Origin: Halobacillus alkaliphilus | Lineage (GTDB): Bacteria > Bacillota > Bacilli > Bacillales > Halobacillaceae | Length of the DNA: 64,000 nucleotides | Direction of reading: 5' to 3' | Assembly: GCF_900113125.1 (NCBI RefSeq) | Contig: NZ_FOOG01000009.1 | Span: 53,939-117,938, forward strand | Part shown: one piece after another, positions 17,184-26,501 of the stretch | Position numbering within the stretch: the stretch's first letter is position 1 | How the letters are laid out: each line of letters begins with the position of its first letter | Position numbers and translations under genes: made by a program | The notes under the pieces: generated by a model | What the model saw: only the letters and a program-made list of their open reading frames with translations | Databases searched by the model: none | What the model was told of the DNA's origin: nothing

Positions 17184-17293
17184 AGCCAGCCCCCTTGGCT
17201 TTGATGGAAGATTAAGACTTTAATGGTCTTATTCACTATATGTACAGGCCTTACCAGGTTATGCAGGAGAGGAAAAAGAGGGAATTGAACCTG

Positions 17294-17328
17294 AAAGAGA
17301 GATTCCCAAAATCACGGAATCTCTCTTT
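17294..17328 (-). terminator. Terminator after the VOC gene
   Basis: AAAGAGAGATTCC and its exact complement GGAATCTCTCTTT flank a 9-base loop. Confidence 0.85.
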
Positions 17329-17412
17329 TACTTGTATGATTTGTTTTTTATCCAAGTAAGCTCTGGTTGATTATGCACCCAGTTTGATCAACGGTGATTC
17401 TTTCCCTGATTG

Positions 17413-17784
17413 CTACTTGTTAAATTCAATAACGTTTCCATCAGGATCACAAATAAATACTTGATGCCAGTCCGTTTTATTGTGAGGTTTATTTAATATC
17501 TCTACGCCATAGGTTTCCATTCTTTCAAGGAAAGTTTCTATGTTCTTTACCCTCACAGCAAAATGACCGTCCCTTGAATCAATTTCTGATGTTCCACGTA
17601 GAGTTTTGCCTTCATTATGTACAATTAAATGAATCTGTGTTTCTCCCACCTGATACCAGGCACCGGGAAATCCAAAGTCTGGACGTTCGCTGCTTTCCTC
17701 AAAACCTAGCACCTCACCGTAAAAATGCTTGGCTCGTTCAATATCGGTAACCAACAGAGAAACGTGATGAAGACCTTTATACAT
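17413..17784 (-). CDS. VOC-superfamily (glyoxalase-like) protein
   Basis: 123 residues from the ATG at 17784 (AAAGGAG about 10 bases upstream). One full VOC unit of two beta-alpha-beta3 modules: GLHHVSLLVTDIERAKHFY at the N-terminus supplies the first metal histidine, and a C-terminal IFCDPDGNVIEF-like segment (CDPDGNVIEFNK) the glutamate. Metal-dependent lyase, dioxygenase or thiol transferase activities all occur in the family, so the substrate is open. Confidence 0.85.
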   Translation of the reverse strand: MYKGLHHVSLLVTDIERAKHFYGEVLGFEESSERPDFGFPGAWYQVGETQIHLIVHNEGKTLRGTSEIDSRDGHFAVRVKNIETFLERMETYGVEILNKPHNKTDWHQVFICDPDGNVIEFNK

Positions 17785-17877
17785 ATGATTTGTTCTCCTT
17801 TCCCTATACAACAATGTAGAAATTTTAAATAAGACTATTCTCTTTCCTAATATAATACGCTATATATAGATAAAAGA

Positions 17878-17903
17878 AAAAGACTGCACCTACTGCAGCC
17901 TTT
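17878..17903 (-). terminator. Terminator of the two-component/PepSY cluster
   Basis: AAAGACTGCA pairs with TGCAGCCTTT with one mismatch; T-rich run on the minus strand just past the last PepSY gene. Confidence 0.75.
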
Positions 17904-17911
17904 AAGTAAAA

Positions 17912-18433
17912 TTAATCGTCATCCTGATCTTTTTCTGATTCAATAACTTCTCCAGTCTGGCCATCGATCTTGATCTCATACTCATCTTGACCGTCAGACA
18001 TTTCTACTTCATAGTGACCGTCATCCACTTCAATCTCTTCAATCTTACCTTTTCCTTCTTTCTTTGCTGCTTGTTCAGCTTCTTCTTTGGTGATCTTTAC
18101 ATCAGCGCTATTTTGATTGTCGTCTGAATCATCATCGCTGTCTGTCTCTATCACTTCACCTGTATTCGCATCGACATCGACATCTGCTTCTTTGCCATCT
18201 TCAGTAGTTCCTTCTACTTCATAAATCAGTCGACCGTCGTCATCATCTTTCTCGACTTTGTTAATGGTCAAGCCACTCACTTCTTCTTTAGCCGCTTTTT
18301 CCGCTTCCTCTTGTGAGAGACTTGCCGTCTGTCCATTCCAATCGTTTCCGTTATTCGTCATCGCATTAGCTCCAAAAGCTCCGCCAAGAACGACTGCTCC
18401 TACTATACCGCCAACAACCAGTTTTTTCTTCAC
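17912..18433 (-). CDS. Secreted tandem PepSY protein (YkoI-like)
   Basis: 173 residues: a signal/anchor segment (1-25), then two PepSY units (about 38-95 and 112-168), each with an EEAEKAAK-type helix and a DxxTGEVIE end. Extremely acidic, with a DDDSDD linker. PepSY domains are extracytoplasmic and thought to restrain proteases or bind cell-wall or cation ligands. It is the last gene of a four-gene cluster RR-HK-PepSY-PepSY with the same order as B. subtilis ykoG-ykoH-ykoJ/I. The strong acidity fits a surface protein of a salt-adapted cell. Confidence 0.85.
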   Translation of the reverse strand: MKKKLVVGGIVGAVVLGGAFGANAMTNNGNDWNGQTASLSQEEAEKAAKEEVSGLTINKVEKDDDDGRLIYEVEGTTEDGKEADVDVDANTGEVIETDSDDDSDDNQNSADVKITKEEAEQAAKKEGKGKIEEIEVDDGHYEVEMSDGQDEYEIKIDGQTGEVIESEKDQDDD

Positions 18434-18527
18434 CTTTTGTTTCCTCCTTTGTTTGATTCTATCTACAGCTTACCGAGGAAAGATGAGAATCCATGGAGAT
18501 AAAAATGAGAATTTGATGAGAAAACAT

Positions 18528-19061
18528 TTAATCATTCCAGCTGACAGTCATAATTTCCCCTGTAATAGCATGAACCTGAATAGTCGCTTCACGGTCATCA
18601 TCCAGTTCGACTTCAATTAAGAAATAAGGCCCTTCTTCAGAGGACTCGTAATCGACATCGTCTATTTCACCATTTACTCTTTCTAGAGCAATCCCCCTTG
18701 CTTGCTCTTCGGTAATCGGCTGCTTGTTTTCTGTTTCATCAGGGGACTCTGGATTGGCTGGTTCATCATTGGCAGGAGAAGGCTCTCCTGTTCTGTCCAT
18801 ACGAATGATGCGCCCGTCCCCCTCAGCCATTTCCAATCGATACGTTCCTGTTTCTAGCTGAAGAGCTACAAGGTAACGATCCTCTACCTTCTCTATATTA
18901 GTAATTTCACCTTTATATTGACTCTGGATTTGAGCACGAACTTCCTCTGCTGACAAAACATTCTGTCCCATCCAGTAACGTACGCTCGCCCAGCTAATAA
19001 AAGCAACGGCTGCACATATTCCAATGGTTATGAGCACCCTCTTTTTAAGTTTGTTATCCAT
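18528..19061 (-). CDS. Membrane-anchored PepSY protein (YkoJ-like)
   Basis: 177 residues. Cytoplasmic KLKKR then one membrane helix (9-30), an extracytoplasmic PepSY-like unit (about 36-90), a Pro/Glu-rich linker and a second PepSY unit (about 115-175, ending HAITGEIMTV). It lies 44 bases after the histidine kinase gene and before the second PepSY gene, so it probably belongs to the kinase operon and may modulate its sensor domain. Confidence 0.82.
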   Translation of the reverse strand: MDNKLKKRVLITIGICAAVAFISWASVRYWMGQNVLSAEEVRAQIQSQYKGEITNIEKVEDRYLVALQLETGTYRLEMAEGDGRIIRMDRTGEPSPANDEPANPESPDETENKQPITEEQARGIALERVNGEIDDVDYESSEEGPYFLIEVELDDDREATIQVHAITGEIMTVSWND

Positions 19062-19105
19062 AGATCTTCACCTCTACTATAATTATAATAGGTGATTATG
19101 AGAAT

Positions 19106-20458
19106 TCACTGAGAAATAGGCAGAAGAATGGATGCTGTTGTACCTTTCCCGCGCTCGCTGGTTAATGAAATATCCGCCTCTAAAACTTGAGCCAATTCCC
19201 GGGCTAAGGAAAGCCCTAAACCAAGTCCTTCAGACTTGCGGGACCTCGCTTCATCTACTTGGTAGAAACGGTCAAACACTTTATCCAAATGGTCATTTGA
19301 GATCCCTATTCCGTGGTCTGTAATTTGGATGACCGCTTTCCCCTGAGCTTCTTTGATGCGAATATCTATCTGGTCCTCACTATATTTTCGAGCATTATCC
19401 ATAAATATATAAAGAAGCTGTTTAAGTTTCTGCTGATCCGTCATTAGTTCTATTTCATTCACGACTTCTATAGAGACCTCTCGCTGGTAAGCTTTCTCAA
19501 ACGAATTTGCCGTTGACTGAAGAATGGTGGTTAAAGAGTGAACTTCCATGTCCAGCTTCCACTTCTCATCCTGCTTTGCAAGCAGAAGCATTTGCTGGGT
19601 TAGCTTCCGCATCCTTTGTGTTTCTGAATGGATAGCTTCTATAGATTCGTTAAAAAGATCTTCATCCTCCTTACCTCTGCGCTTTAGCAAACTGGAGTAT
19701 GATTCAATCACCGTTAGAGGCGTTTTCAATTCGTGAGATGCATTGGAAACAAAACTTTCCTGCTTCTCATAGTTGGCTTCAAGCTGGTTCATCATCTGGT
19801 TAAAGGTCTCTGTCATTTGATACAATTCATCCTTGGATTTCCTAGGAAGTTCAATACGTTGAAAACGGCCGCTGCTCTGAGTATCGTTCATGGTTTGTAT
19901 CAGCGAGGTGATAGGCCGAGTGATTAAATTGCTTAACAAGCGAGCTGAAAAGAACAGGGGAATAACAGTCAAAATACTGACGGCAACTAGTACGATGCCA
20001 AGCACTTCCAAATTATCAGAAGTGGCCTTCATCGACTCAGTAAGCTGCAGGGCTGCTACTTCTCCATTCGTCCAAACAATAGGAATAGAGATAAAAGCAT
20101 AAGGAGTATCGTTTATTATTTGAACCTTATTAACCTCTCCCTGATGAAACTCTGACTCCTGCTTGGCCAGTAACTCACCACTCCCCCCTATAACGGTTAC
20201 ATCAGGTTGTCCATTTGGAGAGACAACTTCGACCATCCCCCCGGGTGGCACATAAGCGCGAAGTAGGTCGCTTGCCTTAGCCTCCCCCTGATTATCACCA
20301 ACTCCTGATAAGATTTGCTCCGCTTCTGCCCTGGCTTGTTCTACATCACTGTTGAACATGATGTTTTTAGAGGAAAAATAAATCGTGGCAATAATCAACA
20401 GCAGAAGAGCTGCAAATAATACGGTCGTATAAATGTGAATCTTATTAGCAAGCTTCAT
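19106..20458 (-). CDS. Sensor histidine kinase (YkoH-like)
   Basis: 450 residues. Two membrane helices (about 8-30 and 150-172) flank an extracytoplasmic sensor of about 120 residues; a HAMP linker (173-226) leads to the dimerisation helix with phospho-acceptor His242 (SNASHELKTPLTV), then an HATPase domain with DNARKY, DHGIGI and GLGLGLSLA boxes. It overlaps the response regulator gene by four bases. Together with the two PepSY genes this reproduces the ykoGHIJ arrangement of B. subtilis, whose signal is not established. Confidence 0.92.
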   Translation of the reverse strand: MKLANKIHIYTTVLFAALLLLIIATIYFSSKNIMFNSDVEQARAEAEQILSGVGDNQGEAKASDLLRAYVPPGGMVEVVSPNGQPDVTVIGGSGELLAKQESEFHQGEVNKVQIINDTPYAFISIPIVWTNGEVAALQLTESMKATSDNLEVLGIVLVAVSILTVIPLFFSARLLSNLITRPITSLIQTMNDTQSSGRFQRIELPRKSKDELYQMTETFNQMMNQLEANYEKQESFVSNASHELKTPLTVIESYSSLLKRRGKEDEDLFNESIEAIHSETQRMRKLTQQMLLLAKQDEKWKLDMEVHSLTTILQSTANSFEKAYQREVSIEVVNEIELMTDQQKLKQLLYIFMDNARKYSEDQIDIRIKEAQGKAVIQITDHGIGISNDHLDKVFDRFYQVDEARSRKSEGLGLGLSLARELAQVLEADISLTSERGKGTTASILLPISQ

Positions 20459-21141
20459 CGTGGATCCTTCAATACATATCCGACGCCTCTAACAGTATGA
20501 AGAAGGTGCGGTTCATATCCCTTATCGATCTTATTTCGTACATATCGCACGTACACGTCTACGATATTGGTATCCCCATAGTAATCATACCCCCACACAT
20601 GGTCTAAAAGCTGCTCACGACTTAACACCTGACGTTGATTTCTCATGAAATAGACGAGAAGGGAGAACTCTTTCGCTGTCAATTGGAGTTCTTTTTCACC
20701 CCGGAAGGCCTCATGCGTCGCTTCTTTTACTTTTAGATTAGCTAGTTCCAGGAAGTCCGCTGACTGTTTCGTTCCACCCACTCTGAGAGTAGCTCTAATT
20801 CGTGCCAGTAATTCTTCCATTTGAAAGGGCTTGGTCACATAATCATTTGCTCCAAGGTCGAGTCCTGTAACCTTATCATCCAGGCCATCCCTTGCTGTCA
20901 GCATGATTACCTGTGTTTGATCATCACCCGTACGTATCCTCCGCAAAAGGTCGATACCGCTCATACCAGGAAGCATGACATCAAGCAATATCAGATCCCA
21001 TTTTTGTTCCCGGATGTACTGCAATCCCTCTAAACCATCTTTAGCTTTTACTACTTTATACCCTTCGTACTCAAGTTCGAGTTCTAAAACTCTAGCAATT
21101 TTCTCTTCATCCTCTACGACTAATATTGAAGTTTCACTCAT
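20455..21141 (-). CDS. OmpR-family response regulator (YkoG-like)
   Basis: 228 residues. Receiver domain with acidic pair Glu10-Asp11, phospho-acceptor Asp54 (LILLDVMLPGM) and the switch KPF lysine near 104; winged-helix DNA-binding domain about 130-226 (SREQLLDHVWGYDY). First gene of the RR-HK-PepSY-PepSY operon, coupled to the kinase by a 4-base overlap. Targets are unknown; the two PepSY genes are natural candidates. Confidence 0.93.
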   Translation of the reverse strand: MSETSILVVEDEEKIARVLELELEYEGYKVVKAKDGLEGLQYIREQKWDLILLDVMLPGMSGIDLLRRIRTGDDQTQVIMLTARDGLDDKVTGLDLGANDYVTKPFQMEELLARIRATLRVGGTKQSADFLELANLKVKEATHEAFRGEKELQLTAKEFSLLVYFMRNQRQVLSREQLLDHVWGYDYYGDTNIVDVYVRYVRNKIDKGYEPHLLHTVRGVGYVLKDPR

Positions 21142-21301
21142 AACTATCCTCCCTTATATTACAGAGTTTATGACTTTCTTCTTATTAACGTCGATTACTG
21201 TAGCAATATAATTCATGCGGATTATGTTGAAAAAAATATTCCCCGGGAAATTAATTAGATATTTTCCCGAATCATGCAAAACTGCTTACTTTGAATGAAT
21301 T

Positions 21302-22519
21302 TCATTTAAACATGGAGAGATCTATCGATTCGGCCATTTTCTTATAGCCTAAATCGTTAGGGTGCAAATGATCCCCGGAATCATATTTAGGGAGGTAACG
21401 CTTAGGATTATCAGGATCCCGCATAGCTTTGTCAAAGTCAATCATACCATCAAACGCTCCACTGGTCCTGATCCACTCATTAACCTCCTGCCTAGTCTCT
21501 TCTCCTTCCTTGGTGTACATACTTGAACCTTTATAAGGCGTTAACGTACCGCCATAAATTTTAAGTCCTTCCTCATGACAGGCCTGGATAATTTCTTTTA
21601 TGCGTTCAATTATTTTCTCCGAATCATATTCAGGGTGATGTCGGATATCATTTAGTCCCTGATGAAAAATCAAAGACGTAACTGCGGTTTCGCTAAACAC
21701 ATCCCTCTCTAGCCTTGCTAACGCATTTTCTCCTCTTTCTACTCCGCTATTGATCAAATGATTACCCGAAACTCCGGCATTTAATACAGATAACTTGTTC
21801 TTTTCAGATCCCTGATTTATTCGTTGCGCCAAATAATCAGGCCAGCGATGATCAGCGTTGACTGTTGAATAATTTCCGTTCGCAATGGAACTGCCCATTA
21901 CTACGATAGACCCTTTTACTGAAGGATCAGCTATAACATCGACTCCGTCCAGCCAGAACCAGGCCTCTTCTTTTTTCTTGAATGCAGATGCACTAGAATC
22001 AGAAACGTGATTGCCGGATGCTGAAATATACGACTCTTGGATGGAGAGAGGGTGCCACGTAGCAGGGCCGGTAGGTTCACGAACATAAAGGCTGATCGCT
22101 ATTTCCTCCATTTGATTTACCTTCAGTGAGACGGGATCGCTCACCATTTTTTCACCAGGAGGGATACTTATATTTTCTTCCCCGTCAAATGTGACTTTCC
22201 GGTTTGTGCCCGTAATCGTAGCTGCTTCATTTTTGGAAACAGCTACGTTTACCTCCTCAATGGTGATAGGCGAAGACCCAAATTCATTCGATAACCGTAT
22301 GCGCATATTCTTCCCATCAATATGCGGCTGAATAATCGATCGGATGGTTTGATTTTCAAATCCCTCTTGGGAGATCCCATCTGTATAAGGAGCTATCATA
22401 CTTGTGCTCCATGCGCCCACCCAGTCTCCCTGCTCACTTGAGAATATCCAGCCTCTTGCTCCATAAATGGTGAGAATAATAATGATAATTGTGAAAAAGA
22501 CATAGACCCGACGCCCCAT
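21302..22519 (-). CDS. Membrane-anchored SGNH/GDSL hydrolase
   Basis: 405 residues from the ATG at 22519 (AAGGGCGAG upstream; an ATG at 22573 lacks a site). A membrane anchor occupies residues 4-22, followed by a beta-rich N-terminal domain and the SGNH core: VMGSSIANG (Ser), the Gly and Asn of NAGVSGNHL, and the terminal DHLHPND with catalytic Asp-His. Extracellular esterase of carbohydrates, lipids or cell-wall acyl groups. The long N-terminal part resembles plant-polysaccharide or rhamnogalacturonan acetylesterase relatives; substrate unknown. Single-gene unit. Confidence 0.87.
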   Translation of the reverse strand: MGRRVYVFFTIIIIILTIYGARGWIFSSEQGDWVGAWSTSMIAPYTDGISQEGFENQTIRSIIQPHIDGKNMRIRLSNEFGSSPITIEEVNVAVSKNEAATITGTNRKVTFDGEENISIPPGEKMVSDPVSLKVNQMEEIAISLYVREPTGPATWHPLSIQESYISASGNHVSDSSASAFKKKEEAWFWLDGVDVIADPSVKGSIVVMGSSIANGNYSTVNADHRWPDYLAQRINQGSEKNKLSVLNAGVSGNHLINSGVERGENALARLERDVFSETAVTSLIFHQGLNDIRHHPEYDSEKIIERIKEIIQACHEEGLKIYGGTLTPYKGSSMYTKEGEETRQEVNEWIRTSGAFDGMIDFDKAMRDPDNPKRYLPKYDSGDHLHPNDLGYKKMAESIDLSMFK

Positions 22520-22670
22520 ATATACTCGCCCTTCTAAATTGCAGTGATTTTTCCTGACTTTACATTTTAACACTTACGCTCTTTAATAAAATTTCTTTCT
22601 AATTAGTCATAAAAGAATCATTAAAACTATACTTCAAAATAAGCGTATCCTTCAATCGTTAGCCACAAAA

Positions 22671-22700
22671 AAATCCTCCCCCTGACATGGAGAAGGATCA
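22671..22700 (-). terminator. Terminator after selO
   Basis: ATCCTTCTCC pairs with GGGGGAGGAT on the minus strand, followed by seven T. Confidence 0.75.
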
Positions 22701-22720
22701 TTCTATTCATTTAAGAGTGT

Positions 22721-24196
22721 TCAGGTTCCGCAAAACGTACGATAAGGTTTGGAAGATGGTTCCGGAGGTGAAGTGTAGGGTTCCTGTTCACAGGAATGGG
22801 CATAAGGGTTGGAAAGAACTCCAAGGAGTCGCTCCATCACGCTATAGTCCTCTTCTTTAACCGCTGCTTCAATCGCTTCTTCTACCCGGTGGTTCCGGGG
22901 AATGACGGCAGGATTATTATTCTTCATCAACTGGTATGAAGTGTCTTTCGATTCTTCCTGCCTGTCCAATCTTTTATGCCATTGTTCCAGCCACTTTTTA
23001 AATTCAGGGGCTTCAAATAAAGATATACCTTCCATTCGGTCAAATGTAAGAGCCCGGAACGTATTTGTGAAGTCTGCTTTATATTTCTTCATCATATGGA
23101 GCAGGTCTTCTGCGAGTTCTTTGTCTTCTGTTTCCTGATTAAAAATACCGAGTTTTCTTCTCATGCCGTCCAGCCAGTTTGCCTCGTAGAGACTGGTGAA
23201 ATGTGAAAGTTCGCGCTCAGCTATTTTTATCGCTTCATCTTGATCCTCGTGGATCAAGGGGATCAGGGTTTCAGCAAATCGCACGAGATTCCAGCCCGCA
23301 ATATCCGGTTGATTGCCATAAGCATATCTTCCTTGAATATCAATAGAACTGAACACCGTTGCCGGATCATAGGTGTTCATAAAGGCACAGGGACCGTAAT
23401 CAATAGTTTCTCCACTAATCGCCATATTGTCTGTGTTCATTACTCCATGAATAAATCCGATCAGCTGCCACTTAGCAATCAGTTTCGCCTGACGTTCAAT
23501 TACTTGTTGAAGCAGAGAAAGATAGCGATTTTCATCCGATTCTATAGTCGGAAAGTGTCTGTGCACAGTGTAATCAGCCAAAGCTCTCAGATCCTCTAAC
23601 GTTCCCCATCTTGCTGCAAATTGGAAAGTCCCAACTCTCAGATGACTGCTGGCTACTCGGGTAAGGACAGCTCCTGGTTGTTCAGTTTCCCGAATCACGG
23701 ACTCACCTGTGGCAACGACAGACAGACTGCGATTCGTAGGAACACCAAGCGCATGCATAGCCTCACTAATTATATATTCGCGAAGCATCGGCCCAAGTGG
23801 TGCCCGGCCATCTCCTCCACGAGAGAATGGGGTGCGACCTGATCCTTTAAGTTGAATATCTACCCGCTCGTCCTGAGGGGTAATCTGCTCACCTAAAAGC
23901 AAAGCTCTCCCGTCGCCCAGCATCGTAAAATGTCCGAATTGATGACCCGCATAAGCTTGGGCTAAAGGAAACGCACTTTCAGGTACTACATTACCAGCCA
24001 AAATCTTTGTGGCTTCCTCACTGTGAAGCCATTCCGCGTTTAATCCCAGATATTCCGCCAGCGTATCATTCGCCAGAATTAAACGAGGGGAACGAACAGG
24101 TTCCGGCTCAGAACTCTGAAATAAAAGCTCCGGCAGACGTGCATAGCTATGATCGAAGTTCCATTCAGTTTCTACTTTTTCTTTTCGCTGTGTCAT
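22721..24196 (-). CDS. selO: SelO/YdiU protein adenylyltransferase (AMPylator)
   Basis: 491 residues from the ATG at 24196 (AAAGGAG upstream), normal for the family. The pseudokinase fold has the SelO hallmarks: [28 protein letters not shown] (nucleotide loop), the MNTDNM catalytic segment and DYGP metal-binding segment. It transfers AMP from ATP to Ser/Thr/Tyr residues of target proteins and is linked to oxidative stress. A cysteine stands third from the C-terminus (FCGT), where vertebrate SelO has selenocysteine. Stand-alone gene. Confidence 0.93.
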   Translation of the reverse strand: MTQRKEKVETEWNFDHSYARLPELLFQSSEPEPVRSPRLILANDTLAEYLGLNAEWLHSEEATKILAGNVVPESAFPLAQAYAGHQFGHFTMLGDGRALLLGEQITPQDERVDIQLKGSGRTPFSRGGDGRAPLGPMLREYIISEAMHALGVPTNRSLSVVATGESVIRETEQPGAVLTRVASSHLRVGTFQFAARWGTLEDLRALADYTVHRHFPTIESDENRYLSLLQQVIERQAKLIAKWQLIGFIHGVMNTDNMAISGETIDYGPCAFMNTYDPATVFSSIDIQGRYAYGNQPDIAGWNLVRFAETLIPLIHEDQDEAIKIAERELSHFTSLYEANWLDGMRRKLGIFNQETEDKELAEDLLHMMKKYKADFTNTFRALTFDRMEGISLFEAPEFKKWLEQWHKRLDRQEESKDTSYQLMKNNNPAVIPRNHRVEEAIEAAVKEEDYSVMERLLGVLSNPYAHSCEQEPYTSPPEPSSKPYRTFCGT

Positions 24197-24382
24197 CACC
24201 GCATCTCCTTTTCTGTAATACACATTTACAAACAATTTGATCAATTTACGATCATCTATACCTAAACCAGACCAACCGTATCTATTTAATCTTTTCTTCT
24301 TCAAATTAATTATACCTGCCCATAAGACCCTTTTGTTAAGTAACGCTTTCTTTTTATTTTAAAACATTAATCTCCTATATAA

Positions 24383-24417
24383 AAACAACTCAAAGCTTAT
24401 CCGGCCTTGAGTTGTTT
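24383..24417 (-). terminator. Terminator after the GlsB-type gene
   Basis: AAACAACTCAA and its exact complement TTGAGTTGTTT around a 13-base loop, directly after the stop. Confidence 0.85.
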
Positions 24418-24425
24418 GCTTTCCA

Positions 24426-24677
24426 TTACTTTTTTCGAGTGCTTTTCATAACTAAACTTACAATGAAGACAAAGATTATAGCCCCTATTAATGCAGGTAT
24501 AATTGCTATTCCTGCTAAACTCGGTCCGAGCGATCCTAGTAATTCGCCGCCAATCCATGCCCCTACGATTCCAGCAATAATATTACCTATAATACCAAGC
24601 GGCATATCACGTCCGATAATGGCTCCTGCAAGCCAGCCGATTAAACCTCCGACAATTAAATATAATATAATTCCCAT
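24426..24677 (-). CDS. GlsB/YeaQ/YmgE-family stress membrane protein
   Basis: 83 residues with three membrane helices rich in glycine; GGLIGWLAGAIIGRD, GIIGNIIAGIVGAWIGG and a final hydrophobic helix before a basic tail are the family pattern (transglycosylase-associated protein). RBS AAAGGAGG. Members are small general-stress membrane proteins; in Enterococcus GlsB assists the Gls24 surface stress response. A sigma-B-like promoter lies upstream at 24714-24739. Confidence 0.88.
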   Translation of the reverse strand: MGIILYLIVGGLIGWLAGAIIGRDMPLGIIGNIIAGIVGAWIGGELLGSLGPSLAGIAIIPALIGAIIFVFIVSLVMKSTRKK

Positions 24678-24713
24678 AATTAATTAGCCTCCTTTACTCA
24701 AATCTATATGACT

Positions 24714-24739
24714 GTATCCTGTATAATCTCATCTCAAAC
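24714..24739 (-). promoter_or_regulatory. Possible sigma-B promoter before the GlsB-type gene
   Basis: On the minus strand GTTTGA and GGATAC are separated by 14 bases, close to the GTTTAA-N12-15-GGGTAT consensus. The gene family is stress induced, which agrees, but two mismatches weaken the call. Confidence 0.35.
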
Positions 24740-24751
24740 TTAACTCATTAA

Positions 24752-24777
24752 AAAAGCTCTGGCATCAGCCAAAGCTT
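24752..24777 (-). terminator. Terminator of the amt-DUF294-exonuclease operon
   Basis: AAAGCT and TGGC on the left pair with GCCA and AGCTT on the right around ATCA; T-run on the minus strand just past the exonuclease gene. Confidence 0.75.
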
Positions 24778-24789
24778 CTTTAAGGGATC

Positions 24790-25512
24790 CTACTCTAAAG
24801 TCGCAAGATGTGTGTAAACGTCTCTCAAATCTGTGTAACCCATTTGTTTGATATCCTGAATACTTTTTACCCATAGTTTCGCTGTCGCCCAAGCATCACC
24901 CAAAGCATGGTGACGCTGGTTAATATCAATGCCATAATGTTCACAGCATTCATCCAGACTGACCAGATTTTTTTCCTGGTGAGCAATTCTGGTTAAAAAA
25001 GTGGTATCTACAATGCGGTGCTGAAAATTTTTTCTCAAAGCGAGCCATGTAGCATGATTCATAAACTGCTTCTCATGGTTCGCATGATGAGCCACGAGCA
25101 CATCACTTCTAATAAAAGAATAGAACTCATGCAGTACATCTCGAAGGGGTTCCGCATCTAACAGCATATCGCTGGTGATTCCAGTCAGGTCCTCAATTTC
25201 TTTCGAAGGACCTGATTCGCTATAGACGAGAGAGTAAAATGTTTCTCCTTCAAGAATGTTAGTTCCTTCCACTTTTACAGCGCCTATGGATAAAATTTCA
25301 TCACCTTTGTAAGGATAAAACCCGGTCGTTTCCAAATCAAACACCACAACTTTCAATTCATCAAAAGGAACATCCAAGTCATCTTTATTTTTTAACTGTC
25401 GCTCTAAGTTTCTTATATAAGCTTCTTTAGAAGGATCATTCTGATTTAAGGATGAAAAGCCGCTCCCCAGGCGACCGGACACATCCTTTACAAATTGTAT
25501 AAATGGATTCAT
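24790..25512 (-). CDS. DnaQ-like 3'-5' exonuclease (epsilon-type)
   Basis: 240 residues. A DEDDh exonuclease domain covers about 48-225: FDLETTGF (motif I), an Exo II region around LVAHHANHEKQF, and HALGDAW (motif III with the catalytic His and last Asp). Proteins of this type degrade single-stranded DNA or act as polymerase proofreaders. It overlaps the DUF294 gene by four bases and is third in the operon with the ammonium transporter. It is not the housekeeping PolC, which carries this domain internally, so it is an accessory exonuclease of unknown job. Confidence 0.87.
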   Translation of the reverse strand: MNPFIQFVKDVSGRLGSGFSSLNQNDPSKEAYIRNLERQLKNKDDLDVPFDELKVVVFDLETTGFYPYKGDEILSIGAVKVEGTNILEGETFYSLVYSESGPSKEIEDLTGITSDMLLDAEPLRDVLHEFYSFIRSDVLVAHHANHEKQFMNHATWLALRKNFQHRIVDTTFLTRIAHQEKNLVSLDECCEHYGIDINQRHHALGDAWATAKLWVKSIQDIKQMGYTDLRDVYTHLATLE

Positions 25513-26477
25513 AGGGAACTCTCTTCTTTAAGAACTGATTTTGATTTAGCAAACAGCTGCTGCCCCCGTCTGATCAAATATTTAAGCTGCTGCTTATCCT
25601 GTTTCGACAATTGATCCAGCGGTAGTAAGTGAATTTTTTCATAGCTTTCCGCTTGCTTTTTATAACGCAGACGAAACTTGAGCAGTTCCCGAAAATCGTT
25701 CTCATAAGCTTCAATGAATGGGTAGGAATAGGACAAAATTTCAAACCGGTCTAATGTAGGAGCAGCTGACACTCCTTTTTTCAAGGCCAGAATTCTCAAG
25801 GCATTCACATAGGGGAAATAAGCTGTTTCCTTCAAATGAATCTCCCCTTTCATTCCTTGCCGCTGTTCCGGGAGCAGCTGACCAAACACTCCAACCCCTT
25901 TTTTAATAAACTCAAAATTGTCGACCAACCGTGAATAAAGGTGCGTATGATCTTCTAAGACCGCAAAAGATTCACGCTTCACCTTTAATAAAAAATCATC
26001 ATTTCCATCTAACACTCGCGAGTCAAATAATATCGAAAAATTTCGCAGCGACTGCCAGCTGGCTTCATTAAGCCAATCATGAATTTGTTTTTTGTAAGAT
26101 TCAATTGAACGACACCACAAAGGATTCGAAGCCATAACATTGCCCTCACATTTTTCATAGCCTGCGATAGCTAAACCATGGCTGATTTCCGCCCCGAGAT
26201 TTAAAAAATACTCCTGACAGGGAGACGAGCCTTCAAAAATAATACCATGATCCTGATCACTCCAAACCGACTGCTCAGAACGTCCTGCACTACCCATTAA
26301 AAAAAACGCAAAAGGAGCAGGAGGCGGACCCTGCTCACTTTCGATCGTTTCTTTGGCAATTCGCAACGTTTGATACATTAGCTGGTCGTGAAAAGCGTTT
26401 AATTGGCGATGATCGTCAACAACAGACGCCATGGTCTCTTCCCGCCACTGCCTGATTTCCTCATAAGTTTCAAACAT
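25509..26477 (-). CDS. DUF294-type nucleotidyltransferase (GlnD-like core)
   Basis: 322 residues. The nucleotidyltransferase core spans about 45-130, with GSAGRSEQ and SDQDHGIIF supplying the G-S loop and metal-binding acidic pair, as in the uridylyltransferase half of GlnD; a helical DUF294_C domain fills about 180-310. Many relatives have cyclic-nucleotide and CBS domains in front; here these are absent. It starts 24 bases after the ammonium transporter stop and overlaps the exonuclease start, so the three are one transcript. GlnD uridylylates PII next to Amt, but no PII gene is present here, so the substrate is unknown. Confidence 0.82.
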   Translation of the reverse strand: MFETYEEIRQWREETMASVVDDHRQLNAFHDQLMYQTLRIAKETIESEQGPPPAPFAFFLMGSAGRSEQSVWSDQDHGIIFEGSSPCQEYFLNLGAEISHGLAIAGYEKCEGNVMASNPLWCRSIESYKKQIHDWLNEASWQSLRNFSILFDSRVLDGNDDFLLKVKRESFAVLEDHTHLYSRLVDNFEFIKKGVGVFGQLLPEQRQGMKGEIHLKETAYFPYVNALRILALKKGVSAAPTLDRFEILSYSYPFIEAYENDFRELLKFRLRYKKQAESYEKIHLLPLDQLSKQDKQQLKYLIRRGQQLFAKSKSVLKEESSL

Positions 26478-26501
26478 AACGATCCATCCCTTTGTATATG
26501 T

